DNA of 64,000 nt from Alkalihalobacillus sp. LMS39 (lineage in GTDB: Bacteria > Bacillota > Bacilli > Bacillales > Bacillaceae_F). Location: the NCBI RefSeq assembly GCF_022812285.1, contig NZ_CP093300.1:2604001-2668000 (forward strand), written 5' to 3'. Each line of letters begins with the position of its first letter. The stretch's first letter is position 1. Below, piece by piece: positions 1 through 8,584 of this stretch. The position numbers were made by a program, and so were the translations under genes. The notes under the pieces were generated by a model that worked only from the letters and a program-made list of their open reading frames with translations, did no database searches and had not been told where the DNA came from.

Positions 1-1620
1 GACTCCCTCGTGTAAATAAATCGCTTCATCATGAAGCAATGTCATCGCACTAAAGCGGTCCATTTCTCCGATTACTTTAATATTAGCAACGTCGGTTTGG
101 TCAATGATAATGACATTCTCTTGTGAAGCTGAACGCAAACTAATGTTATGAGCGGGAAACGAATCATTCATCCAATAAAAAGTAGACCCTTTATGGTGAA
201 GCACTTGTTCGTCTGCTAAAAATTCTAATATTTCATCGACTTCCTCGCCACCAAACAACTCTCCTTGCTTAAAAGGAAGTTCATACGAAGCGCATTTTAA
301 ATGATCAACTAATATGATTAAGTTGTTTGGATTAATTCTCGCTGATTCTGGTGACCTTTCAAAAAAGTATTCTGGATGTGATATGACATATTGATCAATC
401 GGTGCTGAATTTGCAACCATAATAATTAAAGATTCATCTTGTCTACGCCCGGCTCGACCAGCTTGTTGCCATGCGCTCGCAATAGAACCTGGGTATCCAT
501 TCATAATACAAACTTGAAGTTGACCAATATCGACCCCAAGCTCAAGTGCATTTGTGCTAACAACCCCTATGATTTCACCTTGTCGTAAGCCTCGTTCAAT
601 TTCTCGTCTTTGTTTCGGTAAATAGCCGCCTCGATAGCCACGAATGCTTTTTGTCCCTAACTCTTTTTTTACTATTTCTTGAAGATGACGGAGGATGATT
701 TCTACTCGAACTCGACTTTTAGCAAAAACAATTGTTTGGATTTGTTCTTTTAAAAATAATTTAGCTAAGTCATTCACTTCAACAGTTCCACTTTTCCGAA
801 TATGAAGTGGTTTATTTACAATAGGAGGGTTATAAAATACAAAATGTTTTTTTCCTCGTGGGGCTCCATTGTTATTAATAAGTTCCATCGGTTCGCCAGT
901 TAACTCTTTTGCTAATTCTTTCGGATTTGCGATTGTCGCCGATGTACAAATAAAAGTAGGATAACTACCATAATACGCCGCAATTCGCTTTAATCTTCTT
1001 ATGACATTCGCAACATGACTCCCAAATACACCTCGATATGTATGAAGCTCATCAATAACAACGTATTTTAGATTTTCAAAAAAAGCGACCCACTTCGTAT
1101 GATGCGGTAAAATCGCTGAATGTAACATATCTGGATTTGTAATGACAACATGTCCAGCCTTCCTTACCGCTTGGCGGATTGTCGGGGCAGTATCCCCATC
1201 ATACGTATAGCATTTTACATCGAGACCTACTTCTTCAATAATTTCATTTAACTCACTTTTTTGGTCTTGTGCTAAGGCTTTCGTTGGAAAAAGGTATAAT
1301 GCTCTGCTTTCTTCCCGTTCAATAATTTCTTGTAAAACTGGCAAATTATAGCACAATGTTTTACCAGAGGCTGTCGGTGTAACAGCAACGAAGTTCTTTT
1401 TTTGATAAGCCGTATCAAAAGCGGTTCGTTGATGGCTATAAAGGGAAGTAATGCCTCTATTTTGCAATGCTTGTTTAATTCTGTTATCTACCTCATCTGG
1501 AAACAAGGAATATTTCGCTTCAGTCGGAGGTGTTTGGTACCAATATGAAATATTATCTTTAAATCTATCATCGGACTTTAATTGATTAATAAGTTCTTGT
1601 AATGTTTTCTTTCCAAACAT
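1..1620 (-). CDS. mrfA: DEAD/DEAH-box helicase MrfA (YprA), 3' end cut by the window edge
   Basis: The reading frame starts with ATG at 1620 behind GGGAGGAAAACG and is still open at base 1, so 540 codons are visible. The N-terminal half has a helicase core: a Walker A variant TPTASGKT, the DELH form of the DEAH box, an SAT motif, and a second RecA-like domain with a GRAGRR motif. This order fits the YprA/MrfA family. In Bacillus subtilis MrfA works with the exonuclease MrfB in repair of mitomycin damage. The C-terminal Cys-rich DUF1998-type domain and any mrfB partner would lie beyond the left edge and cannot be checked. The gene is divergent from nothing close; a DinB-family gene ends about 110 bp upstream of its start. 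Confidence 0.88.
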   Translation of the reverse strand, partial: MFGKKTLQELINQLKSDDRFKDNISYWYQTPPTEAKYSLFPDEVDNRIKQALQNRGITSLYSHQRTAFDTAYQKKNFVAVTPTASGKTLCYNLPVLQEIIEREESRALYLFPTKALAQDQKSELNEIIEEVGLDVKCYTYDGDTAPTIRQAVRKAGHVVITNPDMLHSAILPHHTKWVAFFENLKYVVIDELHTYRGVFGSHVANVIRRLKRIAAYYGSYPTFICTSATIANPKELAKELTGEPMELINNNGAPRGKKHFVFYNPPIVNKPLHIRKSGTVEVNDLAKLFLKEQIQTIVFAKSRVRVEIILRHLQEIVKKELGTKSIRGYRGGYLPKQRREIERGLRQGEIIGVVSTNALELGVDIGQLQVCIMNGYPGSIASAWQQAGRAGRRQDESLIIMVANSAPIDQYVISHPEYFFERSPESARINPNNLIILVDHLKCASYELPFKQGELFGGEEVDEILEFLADEQVLHHKGSTFYWMNDSFPAHNISLRSASQENVIIIDQTDVANIKVIGEMDRFSAMTLLHDEAIYLHEGV

Positions 1621-1733
1621 CGTTTTCCTCCCGCTACTTACTTGTTTCTATTGTAGCGAATGTTTGTTTGTTTTTCTAGTTTTTGCTTAGTTCCAATCTA
1701 TTCCTTTTGTTTCATTCAAAATCTAGTTTTTTG

Positions 1734-2204
1734 CTACAGCTTCCTCATAAGATTTCTTCCGATAAAGTTTGCAGAAACAGGCTTATGTCCCATTTGTCTT
1801 GCCCAAACCGATAACTGGCCAATATGGTGTATTTCATGGGCGATCACATGGTGAAGAATTTCATCTTTTGTATACAGATTTTCATCCCATGAAACTTCCA
1901 CTTTTTTTGCGCCATCGTCTGAAACTAGTAAAGGCATCCATTGTAATATTTCGTGTTTGGTTTGATGAGATAATATTTTTATTTTTTCTAACGTATTGTA
2001 ATCGGTAAATGTAAAAGCTATATCTGATTTCCCCAAGACGCCACGAAGCCAGCTATACTCTGCGTCGATGATGTGAAAAAAAGTATATATAAAACTATTC
2101 ACTCCACCTTCACGCTGTATCAAAAGCTCTTCTTCAGATAAAGACTCACACCATTCAAACCACTCTTCTCTTATTTGCCAATTGTAGTGGAAAAACGATT
2201 CCAA
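1734..2204 (-). CDS. DinB-family putative metal-dependent hydrolase
   Basis: About 156 residues, the usual size of DinB/YfiT-like four-helix bundle proteins. Three histidines that would form the metal triad are present: one in TFFHIID (about residue 44) and two in the HEIHHIGQ motif (about 123 and 127). Family members bind a divalent metal and often act as thiol-dependent hydrolases or transferases, but the substrate here cannot be read. An ATG lies at 2222, but AGAGGTG sits inside the following codons and is spaced correctly for a TTG at 2204, so I prefer the TTG start. The gene is divergent from the DUF3231 gene at 2313. Confidence 0.8.
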   Translation of the reverse strand: MESFFHYNWQIREEWFEWCESLSEEELLIQREGGVNSFIYTFFHIIDAEYSWLRGVLGKSDIAFTFTDYNTLEKIKILSHQTKHEILQWMPLLVSDDGAKKVEVSWDENLYTKDEILHHVIAHEIHHIGQLSVWARQMGHKPVSANFIGRNLMRKL

Positions 2205-2312
2205 CAACAACACCTCTTTCATTTTATCGATACCCTACATAATTTTACCATTAATAATTTATGTATGTTGATGTGTATTCTATATATATTGAAAAAAACT
2301 ATGGAGGTTGTT

Positions 2313-3320
2313 ATGAGTAACTCACAACATGTTACACGGTTAACAGGCCCAGAAATTTCAGCATTATGGACACAGTATGTAAATGATAGTATGTCAATTT
2401 GTGTTCTGTCCTATTTTCAACAAACATGTAACGATTCAGAAATTGGAGCGATTATTGACTATGCTCTTTCCCTTTCTACTTCCCATGTACGGGATATAAA
2501 AAAGAAGCTTCAAGCGGAAGATTATCCGATCCCAACAGGTTTTAATGAAAATGATGTAAACCTTAAAGCACCACCTTTATTCTCAGAAATATTTATGATT
2601 TCCTACCTTTACGCAATGACACTTCACGGCTTAAACGCTTATTCCTTATCTTTAGGAACATCTGCTCGTGAAGACCAAAGAAATTACTATAAAGAATGTG
2701 GAAAAGAAGCGATGGAACTTTACGATAAAATTATCGATGTTATGTTACAAAAAGGGATTTATAGTCGCCCTCCCACGATACATCGGCCTGATACTGTTGA
2801 CTTCGTAAAAGACCAACATTATTTATCTGGTTGGTTTCATAGAAGACCTTTAAATGGAATTGAAATTGGAAACTTATATTATAACAACCAAAAAACGATT
2901 GTAAAAAGTGTGCTTGAAATTGGCTTTAGTCAAGTTACTAAATCAAAAGAGCTTAGGGAGTATTTTCAGCGTGGCGAAAAGATTTGTACAAAACATATTG
3001 GTATCTTTAATGGCTTTTTAGAAAAGGACCATCTTTCCTCTCCTGCCACATTAATTTCTGAAGTAACTAATTCAACGATGGCGCCTTTTTCTGATAAATT
3101 AATGTTATTTCATATTGTCTCTTTAGTTTCTGTTACGGTTGGATATTACGGGGCAGCATTATCATCATGTCAACGACGCGATTTAATGGCACAGTATTTA
3201 AAAATCATGGCTGAAATCGGTTTATATGCTGAAGACGGGGCGAATTTGTTAATTAAAAATGGGTGGATGGAACAGCCACCTATGGCATCTAATCGAAAAG
3301 CTTTAGCCAATAACAAATAA
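2313..3320 (+). CDS. DUF3231 family protein
   Basis: 335 residues. An in-frame ATG occurs earlier at 2175, but GGAGG at 2303-2307 lies 5 bases before ATG 2313, which gives the family-like N-terminus MSNSQHVTRL. The protein has two similar alpha-helical halves of about 165 residues, each ending in a long helix with a YGAALSS- or AYSLSLG-like segment. This repeat architecture is what I know of DUF3231, a family common in Bacillus and thought to resemble ferritin-like bundles. No enzyme motif or signal peptide is visible and the function is unknown. A strong hairpin terminator follows directly at 3320-3348. Confidence 0.75.
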   Translation: MSNSQHVTRLTGPEISALWTQYVNDSMSICVLSYFQQTCNDSEIGAIIDYALSLSTSHVRDIKKKLQAEDYPIPTGFNENDVNLKAPPLFSEIFMISYLYAMTLHGLNAYSLSLGTSAREDQRNYYKECGKEAMELYDKIIDVMLQKGIYSRPPTIHRPDTVDFVKDQHYLSGWFHRRPLNGIEIGNLYYNNQKTIVKSVLEIGFSQVTKSKELREYFQRGEKICTKHIGIFNGFLEKDHLSSPATLISEVTNSTMAPFSDKLMLFHIVSLVSVTVGYYGAALSSCQRRDLMAQYLKIMAEIGLYAEDGANLLIKNGWMEQPPMASNRKALANNK

Positions 3321-3348
3321 TAACTGGACTCGTTAAGAGTCCAGTTAT
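3320..3348. terminator. Bidirectional terminator hairpin
   Basis: A 12-bp perfect stem (ATAACTGGACTC with its complement) and a 5-base loop. It ends the DUF3231 gene on the plus strand. It also lies just downstream of the small minus-strand ORF at 3358-3459, so it may serve both. Confidence 0.75.
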
Positions 3349-3357
3349 TCGACTTTT

Positions 3358-3459
3358 CTAACGACTAGGACTTAGTCTAAAGAGGAATAAAAAGCTCATG
3401 ATTTGGAATCGTACTAACCGAACAAAACGAGTGATTTTGTTCAATAGTTGCGTAAGCAT
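3358..3459 (-). CDS. Probable 33-residue small peptide gene
   Basis: A 34-codon frame runs from ATG 3459 to TAG 3358 on the minus strand. The ATG is preceded by AAGGAGGCGATAAAA, a near-perfect Bacillus ribosome binding site with good spacing. The peptide is basic at the N-terminal half (several Arg/Lys) and hydrophobic at the end (MSFLFLFRL), so it could be a small membrane-associated peptide. It lies between convergent-looking neighbours and ends 10 bp from a terminator hairpin. I do not recognise the family. The strong RBS and the terminator are the main reasons to believe it; codon evidence is too short to weigh. Confidence 0.5.
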   Translation of the reverse strand: MLTQLLNKITRFVRLVRFQIMSFLFLFRLSPSR

Positions 3460-3631
3460 TTTTATCGCCTCCTTATCCGTTAATCTCCCCAATCAATCAA
3501 AAATTATGAACTATAAGGTTTTACTGTAAAGGTAAAAAATAAAATTAATAAGCATCATTTATGCGATGTTTTCAAGAACCTGTTATACTACTTTCTATGT
3601 TGAGGGCTTACCTTCATAAGGAGGATTTTTC

Positions 3632-4630
3632 ATGAATAAAACATTACAACAAACCAAATATTCTGTTCTTGACCTTGCCCCTATTTTAGAAGGTCATACA
3701 GCGGCAGATTCTTTTCAAGACAGTTTGAAATTAGCAAAAGCAGTTGATCAATTGGGTTATCATCGATATTGGCTTGCTGAACACCACAATATGCCTGGTA
3801 TCGCAAGTTCGGCAACTTCTGTTGTTATCGGTTATATTGCTGGGGGAACATCAAAACTTCGTGTCGGTTCTGGCGGGATTATGTTACCAAATCATGCGCC
3901 GTTAGTTATCGCGGAACAGTTTGGAACATTGGAGTCCATGTATCCTGGACGTATTGATTTAGGGTTAGGACGTGCACCAGGCACTGATCAAATTACAGCA
4001 CATGCATTACGAAGAAACCAACGCAGTGACGGAAGTGATTTTCCAGAACAACTTGAAGAGTTGCGAGATTTTTTCAGTACGGAACCTAAACGGGTTCGTG
4101 CCATTCCAGGAGAAGGACTGTCGATCCCCATTTGGTTATTAGGTTCTAGTGGATTTAGTGCAAGATTAGCGGGTCAACTCGGTCTTCCATTTGCGTTTGC
4201 GAGTCATTTTGCTCCAGATTATTTACTCCCAGCACTCCAATTATACCGTGATCATTTCAGACCATCAGACGTATTGGACAAACCTTATGTCATGATTGGT
4301 GTAAACGTTATAGCTGCAGATACAACAGAGAAAGCAAAATGGTTAGCTTCTTCCCAAGAGCAAGCCTTTTTAAATATCATTCGTGGAAAATCCGGAAAAC
4401 TCCAGCCGCCTGTAGAGCAGATGGATACAGTATGGAATATACACGAACAAACGTTAGTAGAAAAGATGCTCACTTATTCTGTTTCTGGCGATGCATCTAT
4501 TGTAAAAACAAAGCTTCAACAGTTTTTGAATGAAACCGAAGCAGACGAAATGATTATCAATACCCATGTGTATGACCAAACTGAACGGATTCGTTCCTAC
4601 GAAATTGTATCGTCTTTATTTCAGCCTTAA
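3632..4630 (+). CDS. LLM-class flavin-dependent oxidoreductase (luciferase-like)
   Basis: 332 residues with AAGGAGG in front of ATG 3632. It has the features of the bacterial luciferase-like TIM-barrel group 1 monooxygenases: an N-terminal LDLAPI strand, [21 protein letters not shown] and DLGLGRAPG. Such enzymes use reduced flavin and oxygen; the substrate cannot be predicted. It is a clear paralogue of the protein at 4882-5823, which faces it. Relatives in Bacillus include YwcH, YddN and YhbW. The 3' gap between the two genes is filled by a 180-bp palindromic element rather than an ordinary terminator. Confidence 0.85.
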   Translation: MNKTLQQTKYSVLDLAPILEGHTAADSFQDSLKLAKAVDQLGYHRYWLAEHHNMPGIASSATSVVIGYIAGGTSKLRVGSGGIMLPNHAPLVIAEQFGTLESMYPGRIDLGLGRAPGTDQITAHALRRNQRSDGSDFPEQLEELRDFFSTEPKRVRAIPGEGLSIPIWLLGSSGFSARLAGQLGLPFAFASHFAPDYLLPALQLYRDHFRPSDVLDKPYVMIGVNVIAADTTEKAKWLASSQEQAFLNIIRGKSGKLQPPVEQMDTVWNIHEQTLVEKMLTYSVSGDASIVKTKLQQFLNETEADEMIINTHVYDQTERIRSYEIVSSLFQP

Positions 4631-4642
4631 GAAAAAAGTGGC

Positions 4643-4851
4643 AGCGGAATGTATGTCCTGTGCTTAATCGTAACGGACATTTGTTCCGCTATTTCATTGA
4701 AAAACGCGTCTTTTTCAGTTCTTTCGGACATATGTTCCGTTATTTGACGAAAGAGTGAGAAAGTCACTCTATTTGGCAAAGATAACGGAACAGATGTCCG
4801 TAAGCATTTACAACTTACTCTCTATTGTTAAATTAGCGGAACAAATGTCCG
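4643..4851. repeat. Family A palindromic element, copy 1
   Basis: The 180-bp core (4672-4851) holds four boxes: CGGACATTTGTTCCG near 4673, CGGACATATGTTCCG at 4725, then the reverse forms CGGAACAGATGTCCG near 4786 and CGGAACAAATGTCCG near 4837. Box 1 with its CTATTTCAT flank pairs with box 4, and box 2 with its TTATTTG flank pairs with box 3, giving one nested hairpin. An extra degenerate half-box lies at 4643-4659. It sits between two convergent genes. Confidence 0.85.
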
Positions 4852-4881
4852 AACAACAAAGAGAACTCAAAGCCTCCCTTT

Positions 4882-5823
4882 TCAGTTTACGAAACACTCA
4901 TTAGCAAGCAATTGAAATGATTGTAATCGGTCCAATGGATTATCTGTATTCGTCACAATCATCACTTCATCTGCTTGAAATTGTTCCACTAGCTTTTGCA
5001 GTTTTTCTTTCACAAACACTGGATCACCAATCACCATGTTTTCCTTTTTCGCTTCTAGCTCTTTTTGACTTGTGTCCACTTTTTGCGAGGAAAACTGTAA
5101 CGACCTCATCGCAATTCCTTCTGCTTCCGCTTTCGTATGAGCACAAATAACGGACACCGTTAAAAGGAGTTGTCGTTTTTCCCCTTCTTTCCTTGGTCGA
5201 AATCGATTTTTATAAAGTTCAACGCATTCCTGTACGTCCTTGTCACTCATGAATAATCCGAAATTATACGCGAGGCCTTTTTCAGCTGCTAACATCGCAC
5301 TCTTTTTACTCGTCCCTAATAACCATGGAACAGGTGAAATTTCAGGAACGGGAGAGGCTGATAAACTTGAAAAATCATGCTCAGCATATGCCTCATTGTC
5401 CAAATAAAGAAGCAGTTCAGTTATATGTTTAGGCATGTCCCACACTTGTTGTAAAAACCGGTCCGATAAAGCATTTGTTGCTTCTGCTGAGCCACCGGGA
5501 GCACGACCTATTCCAAGGTCGATTCGATTCGGAAAAAGCGTGGCTAACATATTAAATAGCTCAGCGACTTTATAAGGTTTATAATGAGGGAGCAAAATCG
5601 CCCCTGCTCCAATTCGAATTTTTGATGTATGGGCTCCTATAAAGGCTAACATGACTTCAGGAGCCGGACAGGCTAATCCAGGTAAATCATGATGTTCCGC
5701 AACCCAATACCTTGCATACCCTAATTGTTCTGCCTGTTGTGCTAGCTTCAATGCTTCATACAACGCATCTTTTGCGGTTTGTCGATGAAAAATGGGACAT
5801 TGATCTAATATACTTAGCTTCAC
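4882..5823 (-). CDS. LLM-class flavin-dependent oxidoreductase, second copy
   Basis: 313 residues. The start is GTG at 5823 behind GGTGGAGGACAAATC. It shares the family signatures with the gene at 3632: an LSILDQCPI start, RYWVAEHHDLPG, IRIGAGAILLPHY and DLGIGRAPGG. It is predicted to be a flavin-dependent monooxygenase of the luciferase superfamily acting in the cytoplasm. The two copies face each other across repeat A1, so they are not in one operon. They are diverged enough to have different substrates. Which reductase supplies flavin is not visible in the window. Confidence 0.85.
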   Translation of the reverse strand: MKLSILDQCPIFHRQTAKDALYEALKLAQQAEQLGYARYWVAEHHDLPGLACPAPEVMLAFIGAHTSKIRIGAGAILLPHYKPYKVAELFNMLATLFPNRIDLGIGRAPGGSAEATNALSDRFLQQVWDMPKHITELLLYLDNEAYAEHDFSSLSASPVPEISPVPWLLGTSKKSAMLAAEKGLAYNFGLFMSDKDVQECVELYKNRFRPRKEGEKRQLLLTVSVICAHTKAEAEGIAMRSLQFSSQKVDTSQKELEAKKENMVIGDPVFVKEKLQKLVEQFQADEVMIVTNTDNPLDRLQSFQLLANECFVN

Positions 5824-5872
5824 GATTTGTCCTCCACCTCTTTATTTAGTACTTCCTGTAAACATAAAGTAA

Positions 5873-5912
5873 ACTTCCCGATTTTGACAGTGAACTCCCA
5901 AGTGCACATCCC
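5873..5912. repeat. Fragment of family B repeat
   Basis: The stretch TTCCCGATTTTGACAGTGAACTCCCAAGTGC closely matches the middle of the family B element at 6281 (CCGCTTTTGACAGTGAACCCACAAGTGC). The rest of the element is missing here, so this looks like a decayed piece. Confidence 0.45.
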
Positions 5913-5921
5913 ATGTCTCAT

Positions 5922-6108
5922 ATTTGCGGTCAGAGCAGCCGTTATTTGTGAACATGATACGGGTTTCCGTTTTTTAGCGGCCACAGGAGCGCTTATTCAC
6001 GCAAAAGCAACGCTATTCCTATCGATATATTATGATTAAGTGCTCCTGTGGCCACCAACGTTCCAAAACGCTAGCAATGTTCACAGATAACGGTTTTCAT
6101 GGCCGCTT
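5922..6108. repeat. 187-bp imperfect inverted repeat (family D)
   Basis: The left arm (5922-5995) and right arm (about 6040-6108) are imperfect reverse complements. Matching blocks include GCGGTCA/GGCCGC, CCGTTATTTGTGAACAT with ATGTTCACAGATAACGG, and GGCCACAGGAGCGCTT with AAGTGCTCCTGTGGCC. About 45 bp separates the arms. The mismatches are scattered, as in an old MITE-like or hairpin element. No ORF of note overlaps it. Confidence 0.65.
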
Positions 6109-6144
6109 ACTTACCATAAACAACAAAATCTCTAACGCGAAAAA

Positions 6145-6184
6145 CCCGACCCAAGTGTTGAATGATTCACTTGGGTCTTTTCAT
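6145..6184 (+). terminator. Terminator hairpin downstream of the inverted repeat
   Basis: GACCCAAGTG (6148-6157) pairs perfectly with CACTTGGGTC (6168-6177) and is followed by TTTT. No plus-strand protein gene lies upstream within 1 kb, so it would end a non-coding transcript or is part of a mobile repeat. Confidence 0.55.
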
Positions 6185-6280
6185 GTTTGTCCCATAGTAC
6201 TACAAGTCCCTCATTCGTTCTAATAATTTATTAAAGGAATGTTATACATAAATCGACTATTTTATAGTTTCCAGACAATT

Positions 6281-6448
6281 AAAGAAAAACGCGGGAGCTT
6301 CTTTTCATTTCAAGCGAGGTGCAAAGCCCTGCCCGCTTTTGACAGTGAACCCACAAGTGCTCTTCTTGGGGTGAAACACGCAGGTGCAAAAGCTTTCGCT
6401 CTTCTAAAATGAGCTTTCTAAACTTCACTGCTATACTATACCAAATTT
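6281..6448. repeat. Family B repeat, copy 1 (full length)
   Basis: About 168 bp, starting AAAGAAAAACGCGGGAGC and ending in CTTCACTGCTATACTATACCAAA. It shares its order of blocks with the copies at 26074 and 44414: ACGCGGGAGC, CTTTTC, TTTCAAGCGA, CGCTTTTGACAGT, CTTCTTGGGGTGAAAC, GCAGGTGC, TTTCGCTCTTCTA. The centre can form a hairpin ending in CTTGGGGTGAAAC, although its left arm has drifted. Confidence 0.7.
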
Positions 6449-6807
6449 TTATGCTTCCCTACATATTAAACAAATCTACAACATTCGTATATTATTGCTA
6501 AGAAAACACTTGCGAAACACTGAAACTACAATACTCATTTTGAACTCTGAAAGTTGAATACGAACAATAGTCCTATCAACTTGTATTACAAAGAGAACTT
6601 CATTGATTCTAATGAAATGTAGTCCGTTAGGTATTTTGAATGGAATTTACTTTAATCAAGAGTATTGATTTATTTATTATAATTATTGTGTATAATCAAT
6701 ATGGTTGAATTTACCAAAAGGTTTAAAGAGCACGAATAAAACCGACAGATAAAGATTGTACTTACTACAAAATAACAATGAATAATAACAATGTTTAGGA
6801 GGATGAA
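6449..6807. other. Intergenic stretch upstream of the OmpA-domain lipoprotein
   Basis: A very AT-rich stretch of about 360 bp with no supported ORF. It must hold the promoter of the lipoprotein gene. The best -10-like sequence is TATAAT at 6691-6696, but no good -35 lies at 17 bp, so I do not annotate a promoter. Confidence 0.4.
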
Positions 6808-8280
6808 ATGTTAAATAATCAGACTTGTTTTTGTATGTACCTCGTATTTTTTACTAGCTTTTTAGTTGCTTGCTCAAGTCATAATGAAAACATTGGTGCT
6901 ACAACTGAACAGGAGCAAACTGTGGAAAAGGTAGTGGAAGAGATTACCGCTGGCGATGAAGGAACAGTTGTAATGGAAGCTCTTGAGAATGAATCTAAAG
7001 AATTGATAGATGAAGAGATATCGCTCGAAGGCAAGGTCTTCATTGAAGAAGATCGTATTCGTGTACAAGGTACTACCAATCTTATCGAAGGAACCGTTTT
7101 GATGGGGAGGTTGTTTCATAGTCCTTTTTCTGATACAAAAAGAGGGTCTACAAGAACAAATAAACACGAACTCACTACGGTAAATGCTGATGGTACATTT
7201 GCGATGAACTTTCTTTTTTCCGAATTTTCTAATCGAGACTTTCTGGAAGTATATGATCAAAGTGATATTGAAGTATTAGTTGAAGTTCATACGCGTAGTA
7301 GTAGTCGTCAAGACGATGAAGTATTAGCTGTTTACGGTGAATATGGAGAGAACTTCACAGGTCCTTTTGTACATCAATATCAATATAGGAATGATGTGAT
7401 GCAAAGAATATATGCGCCAGTACATGTTTTTATTGGGGGCGATGTTACTGAATATGAAATAACAGCTCCAAATTGGGAGCCTTTACCTGATGATTATGGA
7501 GAAACGGAAATTTGGATTGACATTGACATTACAAATGACCACCGTTTTTTTTATGTTAAAGGGAAATCAAACTTATTGGAAGGTACAAAACTAGAAGGTG
7601 GTTATTATTCTAATCCAACCAGACTTCAACCTCAAGATACTTTTAGAAATCAAACATTCGTTCTTCCTGATGGAACATTTTTACTTCGAGTAGCTTATCG
7701 GGATATCACAGAAGAAGGCTTTATTTATATCCACAGTAGAGGGGATTATCAACACAATCCTAGGAACACTGTGCGTGAAGTCTACGGTGAAAATTTTGAA
7801 CACTTATCAGGAGACTATGTGGTCGCACATGAAGATGGTGCACAAAAAATTGAAATTACTTTTGCACCAGAGTTACCACAAATAAATGTGCCAAATGAAG
7901 CTGAAATTACGACGGAAGATGAAGAAGTTAAAGTACAAGTGCCAGATGATGTTCTTTTTGACTTTGATAAAAGTGAATTAAAACAAGAAGCACAGGTTGT
8001 TCTAAACGAACTGATTGAACTCCTACAACGACTTGATAAAGGTACAGTAATTGAAATTAACGGTCATACCGATAACCAAGGAGATCCTAATTATAATATG
8101 GATTTATCAGAGCAAAGAGCAGCTGCTGTGGAAGCCTATTTAAATGAGTATGGGGACTTTAGCCATCTTTCTATGACGACCAAAGGGTATGGACTAACTA
8201 AACCAATTGCTTCGAATGGGGATAAAGAAGGACAAGCACGAAACCGTCGAGTAGAGATTGTCATTAATCCAAAGGAATAA
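6808..8280 (+). CDS. Lipoprotein with duplicated N-terminal domain and C-terminal OmpA peptidoglycan-binding domain
   Basis: 490 residues, started by AGGAGG and ATG 6808. The signal peptide ends in a lipobox LVAC (Cys about residue 22), so the protein is anchored to the outer face of the membrane. Residues about 70-220 and 235-350 are two copies of one beta-rich unit, recognised by EGT-L-G, a DGTF block and an YGENF-like end. The last ~110 residues form an OmpA-like domain: VLFDFDKSEL, then NGHTDNQGDPNYN (about 417) and RNRRVEI. OmpA domains bind the diaminopimelate of peptidoglycan, so this protein probably links membrane and wall. The role of the duplicated part is unknown. It appears to be a single-gene unit. 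Confidence 0.85.
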   Translation: MLNNQTCFCMYLVFFTSFLVACSSHNENIGATTEQEQTVEKVVEEITAGDEGTVVMEALENESKELIDEEISLEGKVFIEEDRIRVQGTTNLIEGTVLMGRLFHSPFSDTKRGSTRTNKHELTTVNADGTFAMNFLFSEFSNRDFLEVYDQSDIEVLVEVHTRSSSRQDDEVLAVYGEYGENFTGPFVHQYQYRNDVMQRIYAPVHVFIGGDVTEYEITAPNWEPLPDDYGETEIWIDIDITNDHRFFYVKGKSNLLEGTKLEGGYYSNPTRLQPQDTFRNQTFVLPDGTFLLRVAYRDITEEGFIYIHSRGDYQHNPRNTVREVYGENFEHLSGDYVVAHEDGAQKIEITFAPELPQINVPNEAEITTEDEEVKVQVPDDVLFDFDKSELKQEAQVVLNELIELLQRLDKGTVIEINGHTDNQGDPNYNMDLSEQRAAAVEAYLNEYGDFSHLSMTTKGYGLTKPIASNGDKEGQARNRRVEIVINPKE

Positions 8281-8469
8281 ATGGTGTCTTTCCCACTAGG
8301 TTTTTCAGTTGAATCGATGTCTTGAAGATTTAAAAGAATTGATTCACATAGGGCATGTTTCAAAAAATTACGATTGAAGCTTTCACTATAGTAAGATTTT
8401 CTTAATCTTATATTAAGTTCAATTGATGCCAAGAATAAAGCCCTTCTGAACAGTCGTTAAGAGAATATA

Positions 8470-8514
8470 CAATAACGCCTTTGTAATGTAAAAAACATTC
8501 AAAGGCGTTTATTG
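8470..8514. terminator. Bidirectional terminator between the OmpA lipoprotein and the moeA-thiF operon
   Basis: A long stem built from CAATAACGCCTTTG and CAAAGGCGTTTATTG with a small internal mismatch. It lies between convergent genes that end at 8280 and 8585. The rest of the 300-bp gap (8281-8469) holds no ORF I can support. Confidence 0.7.
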
Positions 8515-8584
8515 TAGTCAAAATGAAAATCATAAGGCGTAGAAAGATACACTACATCAAGACCTACCCTGCCCATTTTAGCCA

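Noticed and set aside
8281-8469. Transposase remnant after the OmpA lipoprotein gene.
   Set aside because: Stretches of open frame exist on both strands but none shows recognisable transposase residues or terminal repeats.
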